A DNA stretch of 18,263 nt, from positions 1 through 18,263 of the forward strand of contig JAFWVZ010000177.1 of assembly GCA_017523605.1 (NCBI GenBank). Direction: 5' to 3'. The notes below the pieces were generated by a model. The model had not been told where the DNA came from. It did not search any database and saw only the letters and a list, made by a program, of their open reading frames with translations. The DNA comes from Bacillota bacterium. Its GTDB lineage: Bacteria > Bacillota > Clostridia > Peptostreptococcales > Anaerovoracaceae. This document shows, one piece after another, positions 7,829 to 14,559 of the stretch (position 1 is the first letter of the stretch; every line of letters starts with the position of its first letter). The position numbers and the translations under genes were made by a program.

Positions 7829-9787
7829 GTGGCAGTCAGGATATTAGCCGGAAGGTACGAACTGAATGAAAGGATAGGCGAAGGCGGTATGGCGGTGGTG
7901 TTCCGTTCCAGGGACAAACTGCTGGACCGCAATGTTGCCATTAAGATACTGCGCCCGGAGTATACCAAGGACCTGATGTTCATAGACAGCTTCAGGCGCG
8001 AATCCCAGCTTGCCGCAAGCATCGTGGACCCCAACATCGTTAACGTCTACGACGTAGGCAAGGAAGGAAACATCTATTACATAGTAATGGAGCTTGTGGA
8101 AGGAGAACCTCTTTCCGAGATCATAAAGCGCGAGGCGCCTCTGGACCCCAGGCGCGCCGCCAACATCACCAGGCAGATCGCCAGCGCGCTGTCCACCGCC
8201 CACAAGCATCAGCTTATACACCGCGACGTAAAGCCCCACAACGTACTTGTAACGGAGGGCGACGTCGCCAAGATCTCAGACTTCGGAATAGCCATAAAGG
8301 CAAATCCGGAGGACGCTTTAAGCACGGAGAAGAAAGAGTCCGTAATGGGCTCCATCCACTACTTCTCGCCGGAGCAGGCCAGAGGAGCGTACGTGGACGA
8401 AAGGTCCGACATCTATTCCCTCGGCATAGTCCTCTACGAGATGCTTACCGGTCAGGTGCCGTTCGACGGCGAGACCGCGGTGGAAGTTGCTCTTAAGCAC
8501 ATGAATGAGCCCATGGTGCCGCCTTCCAGGCTCAACCCGGACATTCCGCAGGATCTGGAAGACATAGTCATGAAGGCCACCGCCAAGCTGCAGACAGCCC
8601 GATACGCTACGGCGGACGACATGATAACGGATATAAACCTTATCCGTTACAACAGACCGTCCGAGTACTCCCAGGAGCTTGCGAAGGAAAAGGGCGGAAA
8701 CAAGGAAGTAAAAAAGACCGAGCCGGAAGAGACTCCGGAGCAGAAGAAGGCAAGGATCAGAGCCGAAAAGAAGGCCGCAAAGCGCAAGAAGTTCCTCAAG
8801 AAGCTTGCCATATTCGCCGGCGCGGTGATCGCCATCATCGGAATAATAATCGGACTGGGAAGGCTGTTGTTCCCGAAGGAGAACAAGTCGTTCAAGATGC
8901 CTTACCTGGTAGGTATGAACTATACTGCCGCACTTGACTACCTTAAGGAATTCGAGTTGTTTGCGGAGATAGATCTGCAGCTTGTAAGCCCGGAACCCGC
9001 GGGAACCATACTCAGCCAGACGCCGGAAGCGGATACGCAGGTAAAGAAGGGGCAGACCGTAAAGGTTAACGTCAGCCGGGGCGCTCACGAAGCAGCGGTG
9101 CCGCTCCTTGCCGGATCCACTCAGGCTACGGCGGAGGCAATGCTTAAAAAGGCCGGATACGTTCTCGGCGAGATAAACGGAGAGCACAGCGAGAGCATTC
9201 CCAAGGGACTTGTGATCTCGCAGGATCCTCCCGCCGGAGAGCCTGCGGAACCGGGCACCAAGGTAAACATAACCGTAAGCCTCGGACCGTCGCAGGGCGC
9301 TCTGCCCGTTAATACAACTACTGTTCCGAATCTTACCCAGAAGACTCTGGACGCAGCAAAGACGGAGATAGAAAAAGCCGGACTTGTTCTCGGAGAAGTT
9401 AAGGAACAGTCCAGTTCCACGGTAAACGAGGGCAGAATAATCAGCCAGTCTCTTTCTCCCGGAAGCCAGGTGGACAAGGGCAGCGAGATATCGCTCATAG
9501 TAAGCACCGGAAGACCACCCGCAAGGGAAGGATCCGTGGACATAACTCTGGAATACAGCAAGGCCAAGGAAGACAGTTTCCAGGTGACGGTCACTCTCCA
9601 GGACGGCAGCGAAGGTTCGTCCAACGTGTTCGTGGAGCAGCGTACCAAAACCTCCGAGCCGGATAAGATAACGCTTAAAGGCAAGAGCGAGACCGCCAAG
9701 GTAAAGGTCTTCTACACATATGTCAACGGTACTATAGACACCGTATACGATTACACCGTAAACTTCCAGACAGGAGCCATACAGTAG
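7829..9787 (+). CDS. prkC: PASTA-domain serine/threonine protein kinase (PrkC/Stk type)
   Basis: A 652-residue membrane kinase. I start it at GTG 7829 because TAAGGAG (7818-7824) lies five bases upstream and MAVRILAGRYEL matches the family; an in-frame ATG at 7802 lacks a site and lies inside stp. The Hanks-type kinase domain (about 10-275) has IGEGGMA (16-22), catalytic K39, HRDVKPHN (131-138), DFG (151-153) and SPEQARG (180-186). A Lys/Glu-rich juxtamembrane stretch (285-325) precedes one membrane helix (about 327-348). Outside the cell are three PASTA repeats (about 355-418, 423-486, 498-561), which in relatives bind muropeptides or lipid II, then a C-terminal beta-rich domain (566-652). 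It likely controls cell-wall and translation functions. Confidence 0.95.
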   Translation: MAVRILAGRYELNERIGEGGMAVVFRSRDKLLDRNVAIKILRPEYTKDLMFIDSFRRESQLAASIVDPNIVNVYDVGKEGNIYYIVMELVEGEPLSEIIKREAPLDPRRAANITRQIASALSTAHKHQLIHRDVKPHNVLVTEGDVAKISDFGIAIKANPEDALSTEKKESVMGSIHYFSPEQARGAYVDERSDIYSLGIVLYEMLTGQVPFDGETAVEVALKHMNEPMVPPSRLNPDIPQDLEDIVMKATAKLQTARYATADDMITDINLIRYNRPSEYSQELAKEKGGNKEVKKTEPEETPEQKKARIRAEKKAAKRKKFLKKLAIFAGAVIAIIGIIIGLGRLLFPKENKSFKMPYLVGMNYTAALDYLKEFELFAEIDLQLVSPEPAGTILSQTPEADTQVKKGQTVKVNVSRGAHEAAVPLLAGSTQATAEAMLKKAGYVLGEINGEHSESIPKGLVISQDPPAGEPAEPGTKVNITVSLGPSQGALPVNTTTVPNLTQKTLDAAKTEIEKAGLVLGEVKEQSSSTVNEGRIISQSLSPGSQVDKGSEISLIVSTGRPPAREGSVDITLEYSKAKEDSFQVTVTLQDGSEGSSNVFVEQRTKTSEPDKITLKGKSETAKVKVFYTYVNGTIDTVYDYTVNFQTGAIQ

Positions 9788-9790
9788 CCT

Positions 9791-10687
9791 ATGAGAGGGA
9801 CCATAGTAAAGGCTCTGGCCGGATTCTATTACGTATACGCGGACGGCACGGTCTATGAATGCCGGGCAAGGGGCGTCTTCAGGAAAGGAAGCCTTTCTCC
9901 GCTCGTCGGCGACGAGGTGGAGATGACCGTGGTCGCCGGCCCCGGTACGCAGCCTTCCGCGAGCAGCCCCGAGATGGGCGTGGGCGCGGTAGACAAGGTG
10001 CTTCCCAGAAAGAACAGCTTCAGCAGACCGCCGGTAGCTAACGTGGACCTTATGGTGATAGTGGTCTCCGTAAAGGATCCCGCGCCGTCCTTCCCCATAC
10101 TGGACAGGGTGGCTGTGGCCGCGGAAAAGGCCGGAACGGACATCCTTATCTGCGTAAGCAAGATAGACCTGGCGGAGGAAGACATCCTTCAGCGTACCAA
10201 AGAGCACTACAGAGGAGCGTATCCGGTGCTTGCGGTTTGCGCAAGGACAGGCGAGGGAATGGAGGAGCTGCGCAAACTTCTCAGCGGAAAAAAAGCCGCT
10301 CTGGCAGGGCCTTCGGGCGCCGGAAAATCCACGCTTACCAACGCTCTTATGGGCCGCACAGTAAGCCTTACAGGAGACATAAGCGAAAAGCTTAAGCGCG
10401 GCCGCAATACCACAAGACACTGCGAACTGTTCAAGGCAGACGGGTTCTTACTGTTCGACACACCGGGCTTTACGTCCTTCGAGAACGAAGGCCTGGATCC
10501 GGCGGAGATAGCGCATCTGTTTCCCGAGTTTGCCGAACACACGGACTGCCGCTTCGACGACTGCCGCCACATTACCGAGCCGGACTGCGGCGTAAAAAGA
10601 GCCGTGGAAGAGGGAAAGATATCCCGCGGCAGATACGATTCTTACAAAGAGATATACGAAGCAGCCGTAAAGGCTATAAAATACTGA
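9791..10687 (+). CDS. rsgA: Ribosome small-subunit-dependent GTPase RsgA
   Basis: A 298-residue circularly permuted GTPase (YjeQ/YloQ/CpgA family) that assists late 30S assembly. An OB fold (about 1-75) binds rRNA. The permuted GTPase motifs follow in the order G4 SKIDL (123-127), G1 GPSGAGKS (173-180), switch RGRNTTRH (203-210) and G3 DTPG (223-226). The C-terminal zinc finger uses C253, C258, H260 and C266. G4 has Ser where many GTPases have Asn, a change tolerated in this family. It begins three bases after prkC, with AGGAG about 14 bases upstream inside the prkC end. In B. subtilis the homologue is a substrate of PrkC, which fits this operon position. Confidence 0.95.
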   Translation: MRGTIVKALAGFYYVYADGTVYECRARGVFRKGSLSPLVGDEVEMTVVAGPGTQPSASSPEMGVGAVDKVLPRKNSFSRPPVANVDLMVIVVSVKDPAPSFPILDRVAVAAEKAGTDILICVSKIDLAEEDILQRTKEHYRGAYPVLAVCARTGEGMEELRKLLSGKKAALAGPSGAGKSTLTNALMGRTVSLTGDISEKLKRGRNTTRHCELFKADGFLLFDTPGFTSFENEGLDPAEIAHLFPEFAEHTDCRFDDCRHITEPDCGVKRAVEEGKISRGRYDSYKEIYEAAVKAIKY

Positions 10688-10693
10688 ACTAAA

Positions 10694-10714
10694 GGTCCGC
10701 CTGCGCCGCGGACC
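10694..10714 (+). other. Perfect hairpin between rsgA and rpe
   Basis: GGTCCGC (10694-10700) and GCGGACC (10708-10714) form a perfect 7-bp stem with a 7-base loop, six bases after the rsgA stop. There is no T-run afterwards, so it is not a standard terminator. It may act as a processing or mRNA-stability element within the operon. Confidence 0.5.
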
Positions 10715-10754
10715 GGACATATCTTTAATGGTCTCAGACCGGAAGGGAGCTGCA

Positions 10755-11405
10755 ATGGTAAAACTGGCACCGTCGATATTATCCGCTGATCTTTCAAGGC
10801 TTGCGGATCAGGTAGCCCTCATAGAACAGGGCGGCGCGGATTACGTACATGTTGACGTAATGGACGGAGCGTTCGTTCCTAACATAACGTTCGGCGGACC
10901 GGTGGTAAAGTGCCTGGCCGGAAAGACATCGCTTCCGTTCGACATACATCTTATGATCGAGCACCCGGAAAACAGGATAGCGGACTTCGTAACTCCGCAG
11001 ACCGAGTTCATCTGCGTGCATCAGGAAGCCTGCGTCCACCTGCACAGAGTTATACAGCAGATAAAGGCGCTGGGAATAAAGGCAGGAGCGGCCATAAATC
11101 CGGGGACCCCGGTATCCATGCTGGAACCTGTACTTGGCGATTTGGACATGGTACTGGTAATGTCCGTCAACCCCGGATTCAGCGGTCAGAAGTTCATACC
11201 TTCCGCCATGGTAAAGGTGAGCGAACTGGATGAGATCCGCAAGAACGAGGACTTAAGCTTCGTTATAGAAGTGGACGGCGGAGTCAACCTGGATAACGCT
11301 CCGGCGTTAAAGGCCGTGGGCGCGGACATTCTGGTCGCCGGAAACGCTGTGTTCGGCGCCGCGGACATACCCGCAAGAGTAAAGGAATTCAAGGCAATAC
11401 TTTAG
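10755..11405 (+). CDS. rpe: Ribulose-phosphate 3-epimerase
   Basis: A 216-residue TIM-barrel enzyme interconverting ribulose-5-phosphate and xylulose-5-phosphate in the pentose phosphate pathway. The start is placed at ATG 10755 (MVKLAPSILSADL) because GGAAGGGAG lies just before it; an in-frame ATG 27 bases earlier has no such site and would add nine unrelated residues. Metal ligands and catalytic residues are visible: H32 and D34 in VHVDVMDG, H65 in DIHLM and D174 in VDGGVN. NPGFSGQKF (139-147) and VAGNAVFG form the phosphate-binding loops. It ends the stp-prkC-rsgA-rpe group, as in B. subtilis. No thiN follows, unlike many relatives. Confidence 0.96.
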   Translation: MVKLAPSILSADLSRLADQVALIEQGGADYVHVDVMDGAFVPNITFGGPVVKCLAGKTSLPFDIHLMIEHPENRIADFVTPQTEFICVHQEACVHLHRVIQQIKALGIKAGAAINPGTPVSMLEPVLGDLDMVLVMSVNPGFSGQKFIPSAMVKVSELDEIRKNEDLSFVIEVDGGVNLDNAPALKAVGADILVAGNAVFGAADIPARVKEFKAIL

Positions 11406-11449
11406 TTCCGGTCTTTGGCCGCACATGTTGCCGTCGGGTAAAAAAAATA

Positions 11450-11478
11450 TTGATTCACAGACACGATTATTGTATAAT
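11450..11478 (+). promoter_or_regulatory. Sigma-A promoter of the nagB-glmM operon
   Basis: TTGATT (11450-11455) and a perfect TATAAT (11473-11478) are 17 bases apart. Transcription should begin near 11485, at the foot of the hairpin that follows, giving a leader of about 105 nt before the nagB ATG at 11590. Confidence 0.75.
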
Positions 11479-11483
11479 TCTTC

Positions 11484-11550
11484 CGTTGAGTGTTGCTGCG
11501 TGCGGTCTAAATTTCCGTGCTTAGCTCCTCAACGCTTTTGATTTTTGTTT
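11484..11550 (+). promoter_or_regulatory. Long leader hairpin with U-rich tail: possible attenuator, terminator or small RNA
   Basis: CGTTGAG (11484-11490) pairs perfectly with CTCAACG (11528-11534). Inside it, GCTGCGTGCGG (11495-11505) pairs with CCGTGCTTAGC (11515-11525) with one mismatch and a few G-U pairs, leaving a 9-base loop. A T-rich stretch (11536-11550) follows at once, as in an intrinsic terminator. It begins at the predicted transcript start of the nagB promoter. It may end rpe transcription, attenuate nagB, or be released as a small RNA of about 65 nt. It does not match glmS ribozyme or T-box motifs. Confidence 0.5.
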
Positions 11551-11589
11551 AAAATATCATTCTTATATAGTTTTATGGAGGAAAAGACC

Positions 11590-12381
11590 ATGAGAGTAGT
11601 AATTCAGGACGATTACGACAAGATGTGCGAATGGGCCGCAAACTACATTGCGGACAAGATCAAGGCACATAAAGAAGACAGGCCCTTCGTTCTGGGCCTT
11701 CCCACAGGCTCCTCGCCGCTGGGAGTATATGCCAGACTCATCAAGAAGAACAAGGCCGGCGAGATAAGCTTTAAGAATGTCGTCACCTTCAACATGGACG
11801 AGTATCTGGGACTGCCGCACGAGCACGACCAGAGCTACTGGTATTTCATGCACGACAATTTCTTCGACCATCTGGTAGACATGAAGCCGGAGAACATCAA
11901 CATCCTTAACGGCATGACTGACGATCCGGAAGGCGAGTGCGCACGCTACGAGGAAAAGATCGCTTCCTACGGAGGCATAGATCTGTTCATGGGCGGAATA
12001 GGCGTTGACGGGCATCTTGCATTCAACGAGCCCTACACTTCGCTCACTTCCCGCACCGGACTCAGAAACCTCACTACGGATACAAGGATAGTAAACTCCA
12101 GATTCTTCGGCGGAGATCCGGAGAAGGTACCTGCCCAGGCATTGTCCGTAGGCATAGGCACCGTTACCGACGCCAAGGAAGTACTGGTACTCATCAGCGG
12201 CCACAACAAGGCACGCGCTCTTGCCGCGGTAGTAGAGGGAGGCGTAAGCCAGAAGTGGACCTGCAGTGCGCTTCAGATGCACAACGCTGCGATAATCGCC
12301 TGCGATGAAGAGTCCTGCGGCGAGCTTACCGTAGACACCTACAAGTACTTCCTGGACATCGAGAGGGGAGAGAGACTGTAA
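11590..12381 (+). CDS. nagB: Glucosamine-6-phosphate deaminase
   Basis: A 263-residue NagB, which interconverts glucosamine-6-phosphate and fructose-6-phosphate plus ammonia. The start is ATG 11590 (MRVVIQDDYDKM), with GGAGG eight bases upstream; the in-frame ATG at 11575 overlaps that site. It closely resembles E. coli NagB: LGLPTGSSP (35-43), FNMDEYLGL (67-75, D70), GIGVDGHLAFNEP (136-148, D140, H142, E147 as catalytic residues) and NSRFF (169-173). By remembered alignment the allosteric Arg158 of E. coli corresponds to Gly157 here, so activation by GlcNAc-6-P may be absent. It overlaps glmM by one base (TAATG) rather than neighbouring nagA, which points away from simple amino-sugar catabolism. 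Confidence 0.94.
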   Translation: MRVVIQDDYDKMCEWAANYIADKIKAHKEDRPFVLGLPTGSSPLGVYARLIKKNKAGEISFKNVVTFNMDEYLGLPHEHDQSYWYFMHDNFFDHLVDMKPENINILNGMTDDPEGECARYEEKIASYGGIDLFMGGIGVDGHLAFNEPYTSLTSRTGLRNLTTDTRIVNSRFFGGDPEKVPAQALSVGIGTVTDAKEVLVLISGHNKARALAAVVEGGVSQKWTCSALQMHNAAIIACDEESCGELTVDTYKYFLDIERGERL

Positions 12382-13730
12382 TGGGCAAGTATTTCGGAAC
12401 AGACGGATTCCGCGGTGAGGCCGGAAAAGAACTTACCGTGGACCATGCCTTTAAGATAGGCAGATATCTGGGCAGCTACTTCAGCAAGGATCACAAGGCC
12501 AGAGTAGTGATAGGCAAGGACACCAGGCGTTCCAGCTACATGCTGGAGTCCGCTCTGTGCGCAGGTCTTACCGCTTCCGGCGCAGACGCTTATCTTCTGC
12601 ACGTCACCACAACGCCCAGTGTTTCGTACATAACAAGGATAGACGACTTCGACTGCGGAATAATGATCTCCGCAAGCCACAATCCTTACTACGACAACGG
12701 CATAAAGCTTATAAACTGCGAAGGCGACAAGATGGAAGAGTCGCTGCTTCTGGAGATCGAGAACTACATCGACAACGGCGACGACATTCCTTACGCTACC
12801 GGTGAGGCCATAGGCGAGACCATCGATTATTCCTCCGGAAGGAACCGTTACGTCGGCTATCTCATTACGCTGGCAACGAGATCCTACAAGGGCAAGAAGG
12901 TGGGTCTGGACTGCGCAAACGGCAGCACATGGATGATGGCCAAGAGTGTATTCGATGCACTCGGAGCCGACACCCACGTAATTGCCAACCACCCGGACGG
13001 ACTCAACATAAACGTGGACTGCGGTTCCACTCACATAGAGAACCTCCGCAAGTTCGTCGTGGAAAACGGTCTGGACGTAGGCTTTGCCTTCGACGGCGAC
13101 GCGGACCGCTGCCTTGCCATAGACGAGAAGGGCAACATAGTAAACGGCGACCATATAATGTACCTTTCCGCAAGATACATGAAGGAGAGCGGAATGCTCG
13201 GAGATTCCAAGGTCGTTACCACCATAATGTCCAACATGGGTCTGTATAAGGCTCTGGACGAGCTGGGGATCGGATATGAGCAGACTCCGGTAGGCGACAA
13301 GTACGTTGCCGAGAACATGAAGAAGAACGGCCACCTGATAGGCGGCGAGCAGTCCGGACACATAATCTTCTGGCGTTACGCCACCACGGGAGACGGACTC
13401 ATCACAGCCATCAAGGTAATGGAAGCCATGCTGGAGACCAAGCTGCCGCTTTCGACCCTCGCGGCGCCCATGACCATGTATCCTCAGGTCCTGAAAAACG
13501 TCATCGTGGACGACAAGGACGGGACCCTGAACGACCCGGCCGTTAAGGCTGCGGTGGAGAAGGCCGGTCAGGAACTGGGCGGAAACGGACGCGTTCTTCT
13601 CAGAAAGTCCGGTACCGAGCCTGTTCTGCGCGTAATGTCCGAATCTCTGGACCTGACGCTCTGCAACGAAAAGGTGGACGACATAATCCAGTCCATGAAG
13701 GACAGCGGCCACTTCGTAAAGATGAAATAG
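12381..13730 (+). CDS. glmM: Phosphoglucosamine mutase GlmM
   Basis: A 449-residue alpha-D-phosphohexomutase converting glucosamine-6-phosphate to glucosamine-1-phosphate on the way to UDP-GlcNAc and peptidoglycan. It starts MGKYFGTDGFRGEAG, typical of GlmM. The active-site loop ISASHNP (96-102) holds the phosphorylated serine S99, DGDADR (238-243) binds Mg2+, GGEQSGHII is the sugar-specificity loop, and RKSGTEP (408-414) is the phosphate-binding loop. Length is normal for the family. Its start overlaps the nagB stop, with GGGGAGAG upstream, and nine bases separate it from the acetyltransferase gene. GlmM is a reported substrate of the pneumococcal PASTA kinase StkP. Confidence 0.94.
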   Translation: MGKYFGTDGFRGEAGKELTVDHAFKIGRYLGSYFSKDHKARVVIGKDTRRSSYMLESALCAGLTASGADAYLLHVTTTPSVSYITRIDDFDCGIMISASHNPYYDNGIKLINCEGDKMEESLLLEIENYIDNGDDIPYATGEAIGETIDYSSGRNRYVGYLITLATRSYKGKKVGLDCANGSTWMMAKSVFDALGADTHVIANHPDGLNINVDCGSTHIENLRKFVVENGLDVGFAFDGDADRCLAIDEKGNIVNGDHIMYLSARYMKESGMLGDSKVVTTIMSNMGLYKALDELGIGYEQTPVGDKYVAENMKKNGHLIGGEQSGHIIFWRYATTGDGLITAIKVMEAMLETKLPLSTLAAPMTMYPQVLKNVIVDDKDGTLNDPAVKAAVEKAGQELGGNGRVLLRKSGTEPVLRVMSESLDLTLCNEKVDDIIQSMKDSGHFVKMK

Positions 13731-13739
13731 GAGGCCCTT

Positions 13740-14402
13740 ATGATAACCATCAGCGAACTGCTCGATCTGGACAAGACCCTGGCGGCAGACCTTTTCGAAG
13801 GAAAGACCTACCCCTGGGAAGTCCTGGACGACATAAAAGCCTTTATACTTAAGCTGGGCCCGACCCTCCCTGCGGAGGAGTTCGACAATCCTGCCGAGGG
13901 CGTATGGATAGCAAAGGACGCCAAGGTGTTCCCGTCTGCTTATCTGGGCTCTCCGTGCATCATCGATCACGGCGCGGAGGTGCGCCACTGCGCTTTCATA
14001 AGAGGCAGCGCCATAGTAGGGAAGAACGCCGTCGTGGGAAACTCCTGCGAGCTTAAGAACGTAGTTCTGTTCGACAACGTCCAGACTCCGCACTACAACT
14101 ACGTAGGCGACTCCGTTCTGGGTTACAAGGCTCACATGGGAGCCGGTTCCATTACAAGCAACGTTAAGAGCGACAAGACTCTTGTAGTAGTGCATCAGCC
14201 CGGCGATCCCATAGAGACCGGACGCAAGAAGTTCGGAGCCATCCTGGGAGACAACGTGGAAGTAGGCTGCAACAGCGTTCTGAATCCCGGAACCATAGTC
14301 TGCAGACGCAGCAGCATCTATCCTACGTCCTGCGTTCGCGGCGTGGTGCCCGAGGACAGCATCTACAAGGACAAGGACAACGTTGTGATCAGAAAGAAAT
14401 AG
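13740..14402 (+). CDS. Stand-alone left-handed beta-helix acetyltransferase (GlmU C-terminal type)
   Basis: A 220-residue protein with a short alpha-helical N-terminus (1-45) and hexapeptide repeats of a left-handed beta-helix from about 55 to 200 (IAKDAKV, SAIVGKNAVVGNSCEL, GAGSIT, AILGDNVEVGCNSVLN). The segment TPHYNYVGDSVLG (116-128) followed by MGAGSIT resembles the acetyltransferase half of GlmU, where the His in GHLTYLGD is catalytic; H118 would be its equivalent. There is no N-terminal uridylyltransferase (no LAAGxGTRM motif). Placed after glmM, it plausibly acetylates glucosamine-1-phosphate to GlcNAc-1-phosphate using acetyl-CoA. The start has AGGAGG upstream. An acyltransferase for another nucleotide-sugar precursor cannot be excluded. 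Confidence 0.75.
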   Translation: MITISELLDLDKTLAADLFEGKTYPWEVLDDIKAFILKLGPTLPAEEFDNPAEGVWIAKDAKVFPSAYLGSPCIIDHGAEVRHCAFIRGSAIVGKNAVVGNSCELKNVVLFDNVQTPHYNYVGDSVLGYKAHMGAGSITSNVKSDKTLVVVHQPGDPIETGRKKFGAILGDNVEVGCNSVLNPGTIVCRRSSIYPTSCVRGVVPEDSIYKDKDNVVIRKK

Positions 14403-14436
14403 CGGCGTTCCCGGATCATCCGGTTTAAAGATCATT

Positions 14437-14468
14437 AAAACACAGGCTTTCCCAGTCTGTGTTTTTTT
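14437..14468 (+). terminator. Intrinsic terminator of the nagB-glmM operon
   Basis: AAAACACAG (14437-14445) pairs with CTGTGTTTT (14457-14465) around an 11-base loop, and the T-run continues to 14467. It lies 34 bases after the acetyltransferase stop and ends the operon. Confidence 0.8.
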
Positions 14469-14486
14469 ATTAACGGGCCCGCTTGG

Positions 14487-14516
14487 TTGACTGTACTTAA
14501 TAAATTAAACTATAAT
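14487..14516 (+). promoter_or_regulatory. Sigma-A promoter of the complete MATE gene
   Basis: TTGACT (14487-14492) and perfect TATAAT (14511-14516) are 18 bases apart in an A/T-rich region. Transcription should start near 14523, giving a leader of about 37 nt before the ATG at 14560. Confidence 0.75.
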
Positions 14517-14543
14517 ATTCTTTACCCAATGAGCTAATAAGAC

Positions 14544-14558
14544 AAAATACAGTATTTT
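14544..14558. promoter_or_regulatory. Perfect palindrome directly before the MATE start codon
   Basis: AAAATAC (14544-14550) and GTATTTT (14552-14558) are exact inverted repeats around one base, one base before the ATG. It occupies the place where a Shine-Dalgarno would be. It could be an operator for a dimeric repressor that acts just downstream of the promoter, or a small mRNA hairpin that limits translation. Confidence 0.5.
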
Positions 14559-14559
14559 C

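Noticed and set aside
8318..10420. A 700-codon open frame on the minus strand
   Set aside because: It lies antisense to prkC and rsgA, has no recognisable domain and no binding site, and results from the base composition of the real genes.
11406..11589. glmS ribozyme or T-box leader before nagB
   Set aside because: The length is too short and no glmS core or T-box GGUGGNACCGCG-like sequence is present.
12339..14435. A 698-codon open frame on the minus strand
   Set aside because: It is antisense to glmM and the acetyltransferase, both of which have clear motifs; its translation is His/Val/Tyr-rich without any family signature.
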